From an uncultured Schaedlerella sp. (lineage in GTDB: Bacteria; Bacillota; Clostridia; Lachnospirales; Lachnospiraceae), in the NCBI GenBank assembly GCA_934435195.1, contig CAKSAJ010000001.1, positions 1 through 64,000 on the forward strand: 64,000 nucleotides of DNA, given 5' to 3'. The translations under genes and the position numbers were made by a program. Below are positions 16,364 to 26,045 of this stretch, in pieces. The notes under the pieces were generated by a model, which was not told where the DNA came from, did no database searches, and saw nothing but the letters and a program-made list of their open reading frames with translations. How positions within the stretch are numbered: position 1 is the first letter of the stretch; every line of letters begins with the position of its first letter.

Positions 16364-17675
16364 TATGACCAAAAATATAGGCTTGAAAATTATGGCGTTT
16401 TTATTTGCAGTCTTGTTGTGGGTTATTGTTGTTAATGTAGATGATCCAGTTGTAAGTGCTGTATACAGAGATATTCCCATCACTGTAATAAATGATGATG
16501 TTGTTACGAATAAAGGAAAAGTATATCAAATTGTAGATGATGTTCAAAAAGTAAATGTAACAGTATATGCAAAACGTTCTTTGATTTCAAAAATTAGCGG
16601 AGAGTCGATTTCAGCAACTGCTGATTTGAGTCAGATGGATGTAAATACTTATATGGTTCCGATAACTGCAACAGTAAAAGGGTATGAAGCAAATATACAA
16701 TCTGTAGATACGAATCCGAGAAATATAGAAGTTAACATTCAAGATGTCACCGGAAAAAAATTTCCTATATCTGTCAGTACGAGCGGAACGCCTAGGGACG
16801 GATATGTGGTTGGAGAAATGACAACAAATCCGAAAGAGGTAACATTGCGAGGCTCGGAAACGCTGATTGATAGTATTGAAAAAGTTGTGGCTAAGATAGA
16901 TATATCAGGAATGTCAGAGAGTGATGTTGTAGATGCAGAATTGATATGTTATGATTCAAATGGAAATGCCGTAGATCAGACAAAATTAAGTAATAATCTT
17001 GGAGATAAAGGAATCAGCGTAAATGTCCAGATGCTGAATACCAAAAATGTAGGCTTAAACTTTGCAGTATCAGGGGAACCGAAAGCAGGTTATATTTATA
17101 CTGGAATGACCGTAGAACCAGAAAGTGTACAGATTTGTGGTACAGAAGATGTTTTAGCTGAGATAGATAGCATTAATATTCCGGCAGACCAGATAGATAT
17201 AACAGATGAACATGGTAAAAAAGAATATACGATTGACATTACTCCGTTTCTTCCAAAAGAAGTATCTTTGATTGATGAAACAGCTAACAATGTAGTTGTA
17301 ACAATTCTAATTGAACAAGAAGGAACAAAAACCATAGAATTACCAGTAGAATCAATACAAGTTAAAAATTTATCTGATAAATTTAAGGTTTCTTTTGAAG
17401 CGGAGAAGGATCTGGTACTTACATTTACTGGTTTAGAGCAGGAACTTGCAACATTAGATATAAAAAATGCAGCATCAATTGATTTGAAAAATTATACAGC
17501 TGAAGGAGAGTATGATGTTCCAGTGACAATAGAAACCGCTACGGGAGTAACTCTGACAGAGCAGCCGAGTGTAAGGATTATGTTAAAAGAAAAGACGGAT
17601 GTATCTGACCAAAGTGGAGCTGAAAAATCAAGCAGCATAGATAATAAGACGACAGATAGTTCAAACAAAGATTGA
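16350..17675 (+). CDS. cdaR: YbbR-domain regulator of CdaA
   Basis: CdaR is a membrane-anchored extracytoplasmic protein that modulates CdaA. The 441-residue product has an N-terminal membrane anchor (IMAFLFAVLLWVIVV) and repeated YbbR beta-modules marked by the recurring PRNIEVNIQ, PKEVTLRG and PESVQICG strands. The tail is Ser/Thr/Asp-rich. The ATG at 16350 has GGAAAGGA about 10 bases upstream. The frame stays open to 16305, inside cdaA, but that extension lacks a ribosome site. Confidence 0.93.
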   Translation: MKMHNMTKNIGLKIMAFLFAVLLWVIVVNVDDPVVSAVYRDIPITVINDDVVTNKGKVYQIVDDVQKVNVTVYAKRSLISKISGESISATADLSQMDVNTYMVPITATVKGYEANIQSVDTNPRNIEVNIQDVTGKKFPISVSTSGTPRDGYVVGEMTTNPKEVTLRGSETLIDSIEKVVAKIDISGMSESDVVDAELICYDSNGNAVDQTKLSNNLGDKGISVNVQMLNTKNVGLNFAVSGEPKAGYIYTGMTVEPESVQICGTEDVLAEIDSINIPADQIDITDEHGKKEYTIDITPFLPKEVSLIDETANNVVVTILIEQEGTKTIELPVESIQVKNLSDKFKVSFEAEKDLVLTFTGLEQELATLDIKNAASIDLKNYTAEGEYDVPVTIETATGVTLTEQPSVRIMLKEKTDVSDQSGAEKSSSIDNKTTDSSNKD

Positions 17676-17710
17676 TAATAAGACAAAAGAGGAAAATAGG
17701 GAGGCAAAAA

Positions 17711-17986
17711 ATGGTAAGCGGAAAAGTGATAATTAAAAATCCAACAGGATTGCATTTACGCCCCGCTGGTTTATTTTGCAAAACAGCCATGCAATTTGGC
17801 GCAAAGATTACAATTGAAAAAGCGACTAGGACTGGTGAACTGACAGCAAATGCAAAAAGTGTATTGAGCATATTGGGAGCCTGTATTAAAAGCGGAGATG
17901 AAATTACAATTGTTTGTGATGGAGAAGATGAAGAAAAAGCATTAGAGGAAATGATAGCAATTGTGCAGGCTGGCTTGGGAGAATGA
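17711..17986 (+). CDS. HPr-family phosphocarrier protein
   Basis: The 91-residue protein has the HPr active site GLHLRPA, with His15 (phosphorylated by Enzyme I) and Arg17, and a Ser at position 50 in AKSVLSILG, at the place of the regulatory Ser46. The real start is at 17711, with GGGAGG seven bases upstream. An in-frame opening at 17672 has no ribosome site. The four-residue shift of the Ser relative to classical HPr suggests either ordinary PTS HPr with an insertion or a Crh/NPr-like paralogue. It is not beside ptsI. Confidence 0.88.
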   Translation: MVSGKVIIKNPTGLHLRPAGLFCKTAMQFGAKITIEKATRTGELTANAKSVLSILGACIKSGDEITIVCDGEDEEKALEEMIAIVQAGLGE

Positions 17987-18035
17987 TAGGCTTGTTAAAT
18001 TAAAAATCATAAAGAAAGTAGGAGGAAGAAGACAA

Positions 18036-18944
18036 ATGAGTAAAGCAACATTGGTAATTATGGCTGCAGGAATCGGGAGCAGATTTGGAGGAGGAATTAA
18101 ACAGTTAGAGCCAGTAGGACCAAACGGTGAAATTATTATGGACTATTCTATCTATGATGCAATGGAAGCTGGGTTTGATAAGGTCGTATTTGTAATTAGA
18201 AAAAATCTTGAAAAAGATTTTAAAGAAGTAATTGGAAATCGTATTGAAAAAGTTATTGATGTTGATTATGCATATCAAGAATTAGATGATATTCCGGAGA
18301 AATATCAAGAAACATTTGCTGAAAGAACAAAACCATGGGGAACAGGACAGGCAATTTTGTGTTGTAAAGATGTTGTGGATTCACCGTTTTTGGTAATCAA
18401 TGCAGATGATTATTATGGAAAACAGGCATTTAAAGAAGCATACGATTATTTAACAAAAGAGAGCGTGAAAGATGAAATCTGTATGGTGGGCTTCGTACTG
18501 AAAAATACCTTGAGTGACAATGGAACTGTAACAAGAGGAGTGTGCAAAGTTAATGAATCTAATATGTTGGTAGAAATTAATGAAACACACGATATCGAGA
18601 AAACAGAAGATGGGGCTGTTGTTAAAAGCGAAAGTGGAGATCAGAAAATTGATGTGAATTCTCCGGTTTCTATGAACATGTGGGGATTACGCCCAGATTT
18701 CTTTACTATTTTAGAAAATGGGTTTGTAGAGTTTTTAGAAAATGTGGATGCAACAGATTTGAAAGCTGAATACTTACTTCCAACAATTATAGGGGGGCTT
18801 TTGGAAGAAAAGAAGTTATCAGTTCGTGTATTGCAGTCTAAAGATAAGTGGTTTGGAGTGACATACAAAGAAGATAAAGTGGATGTAGTCAATGCAATTA
18901 ATAATTTAATTGAAACAGGAATATATCCTAATAAATTATTTTAA
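18036..18944 (+). CDS. NTP-transferase family sugar-nucleotide enzyme
   Basis: The 302-residue protein begins with the nucleotidyltransferase signature (VIMAAGIGSRFGGGIKQL) and has the metal-binding INADDYYG motif near residue 115. Proteins of this type activate a sugar phosphate to an NDP-sugar. The exact sugar is not recognisable, and the gene is not a classical galU or rmlA. It lies upstream of a polysaccharide cluster, which could use its product. The ATG at 18036 has AGGAGGAAG upstream, and an in-frame extension to 17961 overlaps the HPr gene and is discarded. Confidence 0.82.
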   Translation: MSKATLVIMAAGIGSRFGGGIKQLEPVGPNGEIIMDYSIYDAMEAGFDKVVFVIRKNLEKDFKEVIGNRIEKVIDVDYAYQELDDIPEKYQETFAERTKPWGTGQAILCCKDVVDSPFLVINADDYYGKQAFKEAYDYLTKESVKDEICMVGFVLKNTLSDNGTVTRGVCKVNESNMLVEINETHDIEKTEDGAVVKSESGDQKIDVNSPVSMNMWGLRPDFFTILENGFVEFLENVDATDLKAEYLLPTIIGGLLEEKKLSVRVLQSKDKWFGVTYKEDKVDVVNAINNLIETGIYPNKLF

Positions 18945-18967
18945 TTGAAGTTAAGGGGCGATAAATA

Positions 18968-19579
18968 GTGAAAAAAGGGAAACTTATAATTATAGGTCTT
19001 GTTGTGATGGCATTAATTTCAGGATGTGGCAAAACAGCAGATTCAAAAGAAAATAAAGCCAATTCAACAGAACAGACAAAAGATGTCGAAACAACTAATG
19101 AAACAGAGCAAAATAAAGATGTATCGACGGAAGAAAATGCTGATAAACAAGAGGGAGAGCAACAGCAAATTCCAGATGAACAAAATGTTTCTGTTCAAAC
19201 AGGTAACAACATAAAAGTATATTATAGTAATGCTGATGCTTCTGGATTTGAAAGTGAAGAGGTGGCAGTAGAATCATTATCGTCAAATGAAGTGTTAAAA
19301 GCATTGGTCGATAAGGGAGTGCTTCCTGTAGATGTTTCGCTTTTAAGTTTTAAAGAATTTGAAAAAGATAATGAAAAATTATTAGAGTTGGATTTTTCTG
19401 ATAAATTTAATACTTATATTAAAACGTTAGGTACTTCAGCAGAATACTATGTTGTAGGAAGTATTTGTAATACATTTTTGGATGCGTATGGAAGTGATAA
19501 AATCCATATTACAGTAAATGGAGATGTCTTTACAACCGGACATGCGGAATATCCGGGATTTATGGGAAAATTTAATTAA
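18968..19579 (+). CDS. Lipoprotein with a GerMN-like domain
   Basis: The 203-residue protein starts with GTG. It has a type II signal peptide with lipobox LISGC (Cys20), a 60-residue Glu/Gln/Asn-rich linker, and a C-terminal domain (VYYSN to SICNTFLDAYG to ITVNG) that resembles GerMN, a fold first seen in the spore germination protein GerM and in other cell-surface lipoproteins. It would sit on the outer face of the membrane. Its role in sporulation is inference from the family. Confidence 0.78.
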   Translation: MKKGKLIIIGLVVMALISGCGKTADSKENKANSTEQTKDVETTNETEQNKDVSTEENADKQEGEQQQIPDEQNVSVQTGNNIKVYYSNADASGFESEEVAVESLSSNEVLKALVDKGVLPVDVSLLSFKEFEKDNEKLLELDFSDKFNTYIKTLGTSAEYYVVGSICNTFLDAYGSDKIHITVNGDVFTTGHAEYPGFMGKFN

Positions 19580-19584
19580 TAAAT

Positions 19585-19627
19585 AAAAATCAGTACACGG
19601 AGATATTTGATTCGTGTACTGATTTTT
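19585..19627. terminator. Bidirectional intrinsic terminator between convergent genes
   Basis: A 15-bp stem (AAAAATCAGTACACG pairing with CGTGTACTGATTTTT) serves both the lipoprotein gene on the plus strand and the glycosyltransferase on the minus strand. T-runs are available on both strands. Confidence 0.9.
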
Positions 19628-19664
19628 ATTTTGCAGGGAATATATAAAACCAAATTTGCCTTAG

Positions 19665-20645
19665 TTAGTTTTTTAATAGTTTCCTTTGAATCCAGTCAGA
19701 AATATAAGAAAAAGTATTTTTTATAAGCTCCAGTTCGATTCTTATATAATTGCCAAGATGTCTAATGCGGAAAGGAACTTTATTGCAAGATTTACGTTTT
19801 TCCCAACCTTCTTTTAATCCTGCCTTATAATCATCGCCAAAATTGATTTTACAGAAAAATAAATATTTTACAAAATAACCGATGACAAGTGGTATGAAAT
19901 TTAATAAAAGCTGAAAGAATGGCATATTTTTATAATTTAGCCAAATACTATTTCTTGCAGATAACTTTACTTTGAAAGTATTGTATTTAGAACCGCTTGT
20001 TCCGCTTCCAACATGATACACAAGAGCTGTAGGGCAATAAGTGTTTTGATAGCCATATATTTTTGCACGATAACCTACATCAATATCTTCTAAATAAGCG
20101 AAATGTGACTCATCAAAATAACCAATCTTTTCAAAAACTTTTTTGCGATAAATGGCAGCTCCTGCACAAGCTGAAAAAATCTTGTCGGTATTCTGGTAAT
20201 TCTGAACAGACCGACCTGCACCTCTACATACACCCCAACCAAGAACGGTATACAAATCTCCGGCACTGTCAATGAGATCAGGATGATACATTTGAATCAT
20301 CTTACTACTGACAGAAAAAATAGAAGGAGATTCTTCTATGGCCTGAATCATAGCTTCTACATAATTGGCGTCAACAGTAGTATCGTTATTTAAAAGAATT
20401 ACGTAAGGTGTTTGTGCATGACGTATACCTGTATTGACAGCAGTACTGAATCCATAGTTCTCTTTTAAAGCAATCACTTCAATATCGGGATAATATTGTT
20501 CCATATATTCAAGACTTCCATCTGTTGAATGATTATCAACAACAAGAATTTGAAAATCTTTACATGTTTGTGCCTCTAAAGATTTTAAACAGGGCTCCAT
20601 AAAATGTTTTCCATTATAATTTGGAATAATTATTGTGACTTTCAT
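19665..20645 (-). CDS. Family 2 glycosyltransferase
   Basis: The 326-residue GT-A enzyme has the N-terminal IIIPNYNG, the DNHSTDGS loop, the metal-binding LLNNDTTVD stretch and the ED-type motif FAYLEDIDVGYR. This is the pattern of rhamnosyl- and galactosyl-transferases that add sugars to lipid-linked polysaccharide. The start MKVTIII at 20645 has GAGG seven bases upstream on the minus strand. It is transcribed away from the polymer-synthesis operon that starts at 20906 but probably serves the same pathway. Confidence 0.9.
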   Translation of the reverse strand: MKVTIIIPNYNGKHFMEPCLKSLEAQTCKDFQILVVDNHSTDGSLEYMEQYYPDIEVIALKENYGFSTAVNTGIRHAQTPYVILLNNDTTVDANYVEAMIQAIEESPSIFSVSSKMIQMYHPDLIDSAGDLYTVLGWGVCRGAGRSVQNYQNTDKIFSACAGAAIYRKKVFEKIGYFDESHFAYLEDIDVGYRAKIYGYQNTYCPTALVYHVGSGTSGSKYNTFKVKLSARNSIWLNYKNMPFFQLLLNFIPLVIGYFVKYLFFCKINFGDDYKAGLKEGWEKRKSCNKVPFRIRHLGNYIRIELELIKNTFSYISDWIQRKLLKN

Positions 20646-20795
20646 AATATCCTCACTTTTAAGCATAATCTTATTGCATTATAACAAATCTCTTTTTTAG
20701 AATCTATAAAAAAGCAAAATTATTTATAAAAACTATATTTTTTACATAAATGTTACGAAACAATGAAGGAATGTGTGTAAAATTAGTGTTTTTAC

Positions 20796-20824
20796 TTGTT
20801 CAATAGAGTAAAATGTTGTATTAT
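20796..20824 (+). promoter_or_regulatory. Predicted SigA promoter of the exopolysaccharide operon
   Basis: TTGTTC (20796-20801) and TATTAT (20819-20824) have a 17-base spacer, in the 239-bp divergent gap before the initiating sugar transferase. About 80 bases of leader follow. The rest of the gap is AT-rich with no other clear signal. Confidence 0.55.
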
Positions 20825-20905
20825 ATAGCAGATAGCGTAATTAGAAAATTAGGTGAATGCTTTATTAGATTATATATTACGTAAAAAATAAGAGGTTAAA
20901 ATAAA

Positions 20906-22309
20906 ATGATTAAAGAAAATCAAAAATTGCTGAATCAAATTCAGGTTGTACTAGATGGAATTGTAATCATATTAGCTTATGCGTTGTCATGGTATATTCG
21001 TTTTCGGAGTGGTATATTTGAGTTAGATGAATGGTATCTGTCTTTGCAGGAATATATGAAATGGTTATGGGGGATTGTTCCTGGATTTTTGATGCTATAT
21101 TATATTTTTAAACTGTATGTTCCTAAGCGGGTTCTTGGTAGAAGACTGGAAGCGTGGAGAATTCTACAAGCAAATATAATCGGTGTTATGGCATTGATTG
21201 TTGTATTATACGTTATAAAACAGCCTAATATATCTCGAACAATGCTTTTTGTGTTCGGTGTAGTTGATGTATTTGGAGAAGTTCTGGAAAGAAATTTAGT
21301 ACGTATAATATTACGTAAAATACGAAAAAATGGGTATAATCTAAAGCATATTATTTTAGTAGGATATAGTAATGCGGCAGAAGAATATATAGATCGAATC
21401 AAAGCAAACCCTGAATGGGGATATCAAATAAGGGGAATTTTGGATGACAGTATTGAAATAGGTTCAGAATATAAAGGGATTAATGTAATTGGCTGTACAG
21501 ACGATTTACAAATTATCCTTCCTGAAAATAAACTTGATGAGATCGTAATTACATTGGGGTTAGACGAATATAACAAATTAAGAAAAATTGTCAATATGTG
21601 TGAAAAATCGGGAGTTCATACAAAGTTTATTCCCGATTATAATAATATTATTCCTACAAAACCTTATACAGAAGATATTCAAGGACTTCCGGTTATTAAT
21701 ATAAGACATGTGCCTTTAAATAACTGGATCAATCGTTTTATGAAACGGTCGATGGATATATTCGGAGCATTAGTTGCAATTGTTTTATTCTCTCCGGTTA
21801 TGTTAGTTGTATCAATTATAATTAAAGTAACCGATCCGGGGCCACTGATCTTTAAACAGGAACGTATAGGACTAAAGAATAAGCCGTTTTATATGTACAA
21901 ATTCCGTTCTATGGTTGTACAGAAAGAAAAAGATGAAAAAAAAGGATGGACTGTTAAAAATGATCCACGTGTGACACCTATAGGAAAATTTATTCGAAAA
22001 ACAAGTATTGATGAACTACCACAATTGTTCAATATATTAAAAGGTGATATGAGTCTTGTCGGACCTCGTCCGGAGAGACCACTATTTGTAGAAAAATTCA
22101 AAGAAGAGATTCCGCGATATATGATAAAACATCAAGTCAGACCAGGATTGACAGGATGGGCACAGGTGAACGGATATCGTGGAGATACATCTATTCGTAA
22201 ACGTATAGAATATGATTTATATTATATTGAAAATTGGACATTGGGATTTGATATTAAGATAATCCTGTTAACGTTTCTTAAAGGATTTATTAATAAGAAT
22301 GCATATTAA
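20906..22309 (+). CDS. Polyprenyl-phosphate sugar phosphotransferase (initiating transferase)
   Basis: This 467-residue enzyme starts exopolysaccharide repeat-unit assembly by moving a sugar-phosphate onto undecaprenyl phosphate. It has four to five N-terminal membrane helices (residues 10-125), a central Rossmann-like CoA-binding domain (ILVGYSNAAEEYI), and a C-terminal catalytic domain with an entry helix and the conserved KFRSM, DELPQLFNIL and SLVGPRPERP motifs of the WbaP/WcaJ type. It opens an operon with a polymerase and another glycosyltransferase. Confidence 0.93.
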   Translation: MIKENQKLLNQIQVVLDGIVIILAYALSWYIRFRSGIFELDEWYLSLQEYMKWLWGIVPGFLMLYYIFKLYVPKRVLGRRLEAWRILQANIIGVMALIVVLYVIKQPNISRTMLFVFGVVDVFGEVLERNLVRIILRKIRKNGYNLKHIILVGYSNAAEEYIDRIKANPEWGYQIRGILDDSIEIGSEYKGINVIGCTDDLQIILPENKLDEIVITLGLDEYNKLRKIVNMCEKSGVHTKFIPDYNNIIPTKPYTEDIQGLPVINIRHVPLNNWINRFMKRSMDIFGALVAIVLFSPVMLVVSIIIKVTDPGPLIFKQERIGLKNKPFYMYKFRSMVVQKEKDEKKGWTVKNDPRVTPIGKFIRKTSIDELPQLFNILKGDMSLVGPRPERPLFVEKFKEEIPRYMIKHQVRPGLTGWAQVNGYRGDTSIRKRIEYDLYYIENWTLGFDIKIILLTFLKGFINKNAY

Positions 22310-22332
22310 GATAAAATAGGAGTAAGGGACAA

Positions 22333-23673
22333 GTGAGTCAACAAAAAAAATATTTTGATTACCAAATTTATTTTATAGGATATGTAATAAGTTGTTTACT
22401 TTCACAAGTGCATTTGTATTATTTATCAGGTGGAATTCTGATTGCAACTGGAATTATTCTATATATAGTAAATGTAAAAAAAACAAAGCAAATTGCTGAT
22501 TTGAGAGGATTGTTTTCTTTGTCATGGATTGCAGGAGAGGGGATTGCGTGTCTTCAATTAAGCAAACTTCAAACAGATTGGCAAATAATGACATGGGTGT
22601 GTTTCTTTTTAGCTTATGTATGCTTCCTTTTTGCGTATGATTACTTGGGAAATCATAAAAAACAGAAAAATATACCAGAAGAAAGCAGCTTTCAAAAAAA
22701 AGTTATACAAGCCAAGCGTATATTTAATTGTATTATGGTATTAACTATATTTTCCGTTGTTTGTTTTATAGTTGAAATTGTAGTCGTAGGTTTTATTCCA
22801 CTGTTTTCACCAGAACCGCATGCATATTCATATTTTCATGTATCGGGGATACATTATTTTACAATTAGTTGTATACTTATTCCAGCACTGACAGTATTAT
22901 ATACAAAACTTATAGATAAAATAAAGTTGGCTAAACTCATTTTGATAGTAACGTGTAATATAGTTGCTATTGCAATACCAATTTTGTGTGTTTCTCGTTT
23001 TCAATTGTTGTTTGCAGTTGGATTTGCAGCAGTAACCTATGTTATGGTGTATCATCACCTCACATGGAAAACTGTGATTATGGCAATAATTCTTATTATT
23101 CCTGTTTATATTCTACTTTCAATTGCAAGACGACATAATGTTTCTTATTTGAATAGTATCTTTGAAATGAAGAATAAAAGCATTCCAATTTTTGTATCGC
23201 AGCCATATATTTATGTAGCCAATAATTATGAAAACTTTAATTGTTTAGTAAAAGATTTAACAAGACATACTTGGGGAATAAAAGCATTGTTTCCATTTTT
23301 TGCATTAACAGGATTGAAGTTTGTGTTCCCACAAGTTGTATCTTCCCCTATTTATATTACAAAAAAAGAATTGACAACACTAACAATGTTCTATGATTCT
23401 TACTATGATTTTGGTATAATAGGAGTAATAATACTGGCGTTGATTCTCGGCGTTGTTGCAAGAAAAATGACAACATGGGTAAAGATATCAGATAATCCAA
23501 TATCTTATCTATTTTATGGAGAAATGGCGATTTATTTAGGTTTATCTTTTTTTACAACATGGTTCAGTAATCCAACAACATGGTTTTGGATTATTATAAC
23601 TGGTGTGATGTATATTTATATTGATAAAGATAAAATTATAAATATTTTGAAAAGGAATAAGAAAAATGTGTGA
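22333..23673 (+). CDS. Wzy-like oligosaccharide repeat-unit polymerase
   Basis: The 446-residue polytopic membrane protein has about eleven hydrophobic segments, with a large extracytoplasmic loop in the second half (about residues 265-345). The pattern and the neighbours, an initiating transferase upstream and a GT2 downstream, point to the O-antigen/EPS polymerase family. Sequence in this family is poorly conserved, so the call rests on topology and context. The start is GTG, with AGGAGTAAGG upstream. The stop overlaps the next gene by eight bases. Confidence 0.75.
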   Translation: MSQQKKYFDYQIYFIGYVISCLLSQVHLYYLSGGILIATGIILYIVNVKKTKQIADLRGLFSLSWIAGEGIACLQLSKLQTDWQIMTWVCFFLAYVCFLFAYDYLGNHKKQKNIPEESSFQKKVIQAKRIFNCIMVLTIFSVVCFIVEIVVVGFIPLFSPEPHAYSYFHVSGIHYFTISCILIPALTVLYTKLIDKIKLAKLILIVTCNIVAIAIPILCVSRFQLLFAVGFAAVTYVMVYHHLTWKTVIMAIILIIPVYILLSIARRHNVSYLNSIFEMKNKSIPIFVSQPYIYVANNYENFNCLVKDLTRHTWGIKALFPFFALTGLKFVFPQVVSSPIYITKKELTTLTMFYDSYYDFGIIGVIILALILGVVARKMTTWVKISDNPISYLFYGEMAIYLGLSFFTTWFSNPTTWFWIIITGVMYIYIDKDKIINILKRNKKNV

Positions 23674-24598
23674 AAATAGAAAAGTTGTTGATGTTATTAT
23701 TCCAACTTATAAACCTGATGAGACATTAGTACTTTTAATTAATCGCTTGTTAAAGCAAAGTTATCCGGTTCATAGAATTCATATTATCGATACGAAAACG
23801 GGGGTATTTCCAAAAGAAATAGAAAATATTTCTTCTTCTGTTAAAATCACACAAATAGAACAGAAAGAATTTGACCATGGAGGAACGAGACATAAAGGGG
23901 CGATAGAATCACATGCAGATATTATTGTTTATATGACGCAAGATGCTATTCCATCTAATGAATATTTGATAGAGGAATTGGTGAAACCCTTTACGGATAA
24001 AGCTATTGCAGTAACCTATGCGAGACAATTGCCGAATCAAGAATGTAATACGATTGAGCGATATACAAGATCATTTAATTATCCCAAAGAAAGTCAGGTG
24101 AAATCTATTGCAGATTTAAAAGCAATTGGGATAAAAACCTACTTTTGTTCAGATGTATGTGCGGCATATCGTAAATCAGTTTATGAATCTTTAGGCGGCT
24201 TTGAAGAAAAAATAATATTTAATGAAGATATGATTATGGCTGCAAAAATTATTCAAGCTGGAAATAAAATTAAATATGTAGCAGATGCAAAAGTAATTCA
24301 TTCACATAATTATAATTGCATACAACAATTTCATCGGAATTTTGACCTTGCGGTGTCACAGGTTGAGTATCCAGAAATATTTGAAAACGTGAAATCTGAA
24401 TCGGAGGGAATTAGATTAGTAAAAAATACGATAGAATATCTGATTAAGATAAGAAAACCATGGTTAATTATTAAATTGATTTTTCAAAGTGGATTTAAAT
24501 ATATGGGATATCGTATGGGGAAAAATTATAAAAAACTTCCAATGTGGATGATTAAGTTATGTACAATGAATCATAGGTACTGGGAAAAAACAGATTGA
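23666..24598 (+). CDS. Family 2 glycosyltransferase, rhamnosyltransferase-like
   Basis: The 310-residue protein carries VIIPTYKPDE at its start, the FDHGGTRHKGA block typical of rhamnosyltransferases, the YMTQDAIP stretch in the metal-binding position, and GGFEEKIIFNEDMIMAAKI as the acceptor/base motif. It overlaps the polymerase gene and probably adds one sugar of the repeat unit at the cytoplasmic face of the membrane. The sugar donor cannot be assigned. Confidence 0.88.
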   Translation: MCENRKVVDVIIPTYKPDETLVLLINRLLKQSYPVHRIHIIDTKTGVFPKEIENISSSVKITQIEQKEFDHGGTRHKGAIESHADIIVYMTQDAIPSNEYLIEELVKPFTDKAIAVTYARQLPNQECNTIERYTRSFNYPKESQVKSIADLKAIGIKTYFCSDVCAAYRKSVYESLGGFEEKIIFNEDMIMAAKIIQAGNKIKYVADAKVIHSHNYNCIQQFHRNFDLAVSQVEYPEIFENVKSESEGIRLVKNTIEYLIKIRKPWLIIKLIFQSGFKYMGYRMGKNYKKLPMWMIKLCTMNHRYWEKTD

Positions 24599-24666
24599 TG
24601 TTTTAGCAAAAATAATGTATGATATCAAACAGTAAGAGTAAGCTTGAATGTCAGAAAGGAAGTAGT

Positions 24667-26007
24667 ATGGCTAAAAGAAAAAATCATTCTATCTCAAATC
24701 AAAGAAAGAATGGAAAACAGAAAAGTAAGAAATCTTCTCAAAATATCAGAAAAACTAAAAAACTAAAAAAACAGGGAATGACAACAGGAAAAAAAGTATT
24801 GGTTGGAGTATGTGTTATTCTTTTGATTTTTGTTATTGCAGCCATCGTAGGTGTTGCATATGTTGGAAATAAAATGGGGAAAATTAAAGTAGGAAAATTG
24901 GATTTAGATTCGCTTAACATTTCTGATGAATTATCCTACGATGAATCAGGTTATTTAAATGTTGCTTTGTTTGGCTTGGATAAAAGAGCTAATGATGAAG
25001 AGATGGGAGAACGTAGTGACACTATTATGGTTGCTAGTTTAAATAGAGAAACAAAAGAAGTTAAAATCTCATCAATTTATCGCGATACGCTTCTTCAGCA
25101 AAAAGATGGTACTTATAACAAGGCAAATGCGGCATACTCTTTTGGTGGGGCCGAGGATGCAGTTGCAATGTTGAATAAAAATTTGGATTTAGATATCCAG
25201 CATTATGTTACAGTAGATTTTGCAGCACTGGTTGATGTAATTGATGCTTTAGGAGGAGTTGATATAGATGTGACAGAAGAGGAAATACCCTATCTTAATT
25301 CGTATTCTGTTGAAATTATTGAAAATACTGGTGTAGATACATGGGCAGTAGAAAAACCAGGTCTTCAAACTCTGACAGGTGTACAAGCAACGGCATATGC
25401 ACGTATTCGTTATACTGCGGGAGATGATTATAAACGTGCAGAACGACAGAGATTAGTCTTAACAAAGGTTGCAGAAAAGGCACAACAAGCTGATTTGGCA
25501 ACATTGAATAAAATTATTGATAAGGTATTTTCAAAAGTAGAGACAAATTTTACCTTGACAGAAATTCTTGCCTATGCGAAAGATATTCAGAAATACAAAT
25601 TAGCTGAAACAACAGGTTTTCCTGAAACAAAGGATACAATGGATTATGAAGATGCAGGAAATGTTGTTGTTCCGTTGTCTTTACAGAGTAATGTAAAAAT
25701 TCTACATCAATATTTATTTGGAGAAGATGAGTATACGCCATCCTCTACTTTATCTGCAATTAGCAGTGAGATTGAAAGTATAAGTTCGGCTGGAGGCTCT
25801 GGAAGCAGTACTGATTCTTATGAAAATGGAAGTTATGATTATAATCAGGGATACGATTATGATCAGACATATGATGATAGTGGTGTGAATTATGATGACA
25901 GCTCAACTTATGACCCGAATCAGGGATATGATAGTTCTCAAGACTATAGTGGTAACTATGGATATGATTTGGGTCAAAGTGATAATTACGATAATGGTGG
26001 ATACTAG
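24667..26007 (+). CDS. LytR-CpsA-Psr (LCP) family polymer ligase
   Basis: LCP enzymes attach teichoic acid or capsule-type polymers to peptidoglycan on the outer face of the membrane. The 446-residue protein has a very basic cytoplasmic N-terminus, one membrane helix (about 50-72), and the LCP catalytic domain with NVALFGLD, ERSDTIMVASLN, SIYRDTLL and ARIRYTAGDDYKRAERQR, which supplies the conserved Asp and Arg residues. After residue 375 comes a low-complexity Tyr/Asp/Gly/Gln tail with imperfect GYDY-type repeats, which is not part of the usual family. The start at 24667 is chosen for its GAAAGGAAG site. Position after the polymerase and GT2 genes supports a role in anchoring their polymer. 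Confidence 0.92.
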   Translation: MAKRKNHSISNQRKNGKQKSKKSSQNIRKTKKLKKQGMTTGKKVLVGVCVILLIFVIAAIVGVAYVGNKMGKIKVGKLDLDSLNISDELSYDESGYLNVALFGLDKRANDEEMGERSDTIMVASLNRETKEVKISSIYRDTLLQQKDGTYNKANAAYSFGGAEDAVAMLNKNLDLDIQHYVTVDFAALVDVIDALGGVDIDVTEEEIPYLNSYSVEIIENTGVDTWAVEKPGLQTLTGVQATAYARIRYTAGDDYKRAERQRLVLTKVAEKAQQADLATLNKIIDKVFSKVETNFTLTEILAYAKDIQKYKLAETTGFPETKDTMDYEDAGNVVVPLSLQSNVKILHQYLFGEDEYTPSSTLSAISSEIESISSAGGSGSSTDSYENGSYDYNQGYDYDQTYDDSGVNYDDSSTYDPNQGYDSSQDYSGNYGYDLGQSDNYDNGGY

Positions 26008-26045
26008 TAGATGTGGTAAAAATACAAATGAGAGGATGCAAGTTG

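Noticed and set aside
25760..26041. Minus-strand His/Ser/Tyr-rich open frame
   Set aside because: It is the reverse image of the low-complexity Tyr/Asp/Gly tail of the LCP gene.
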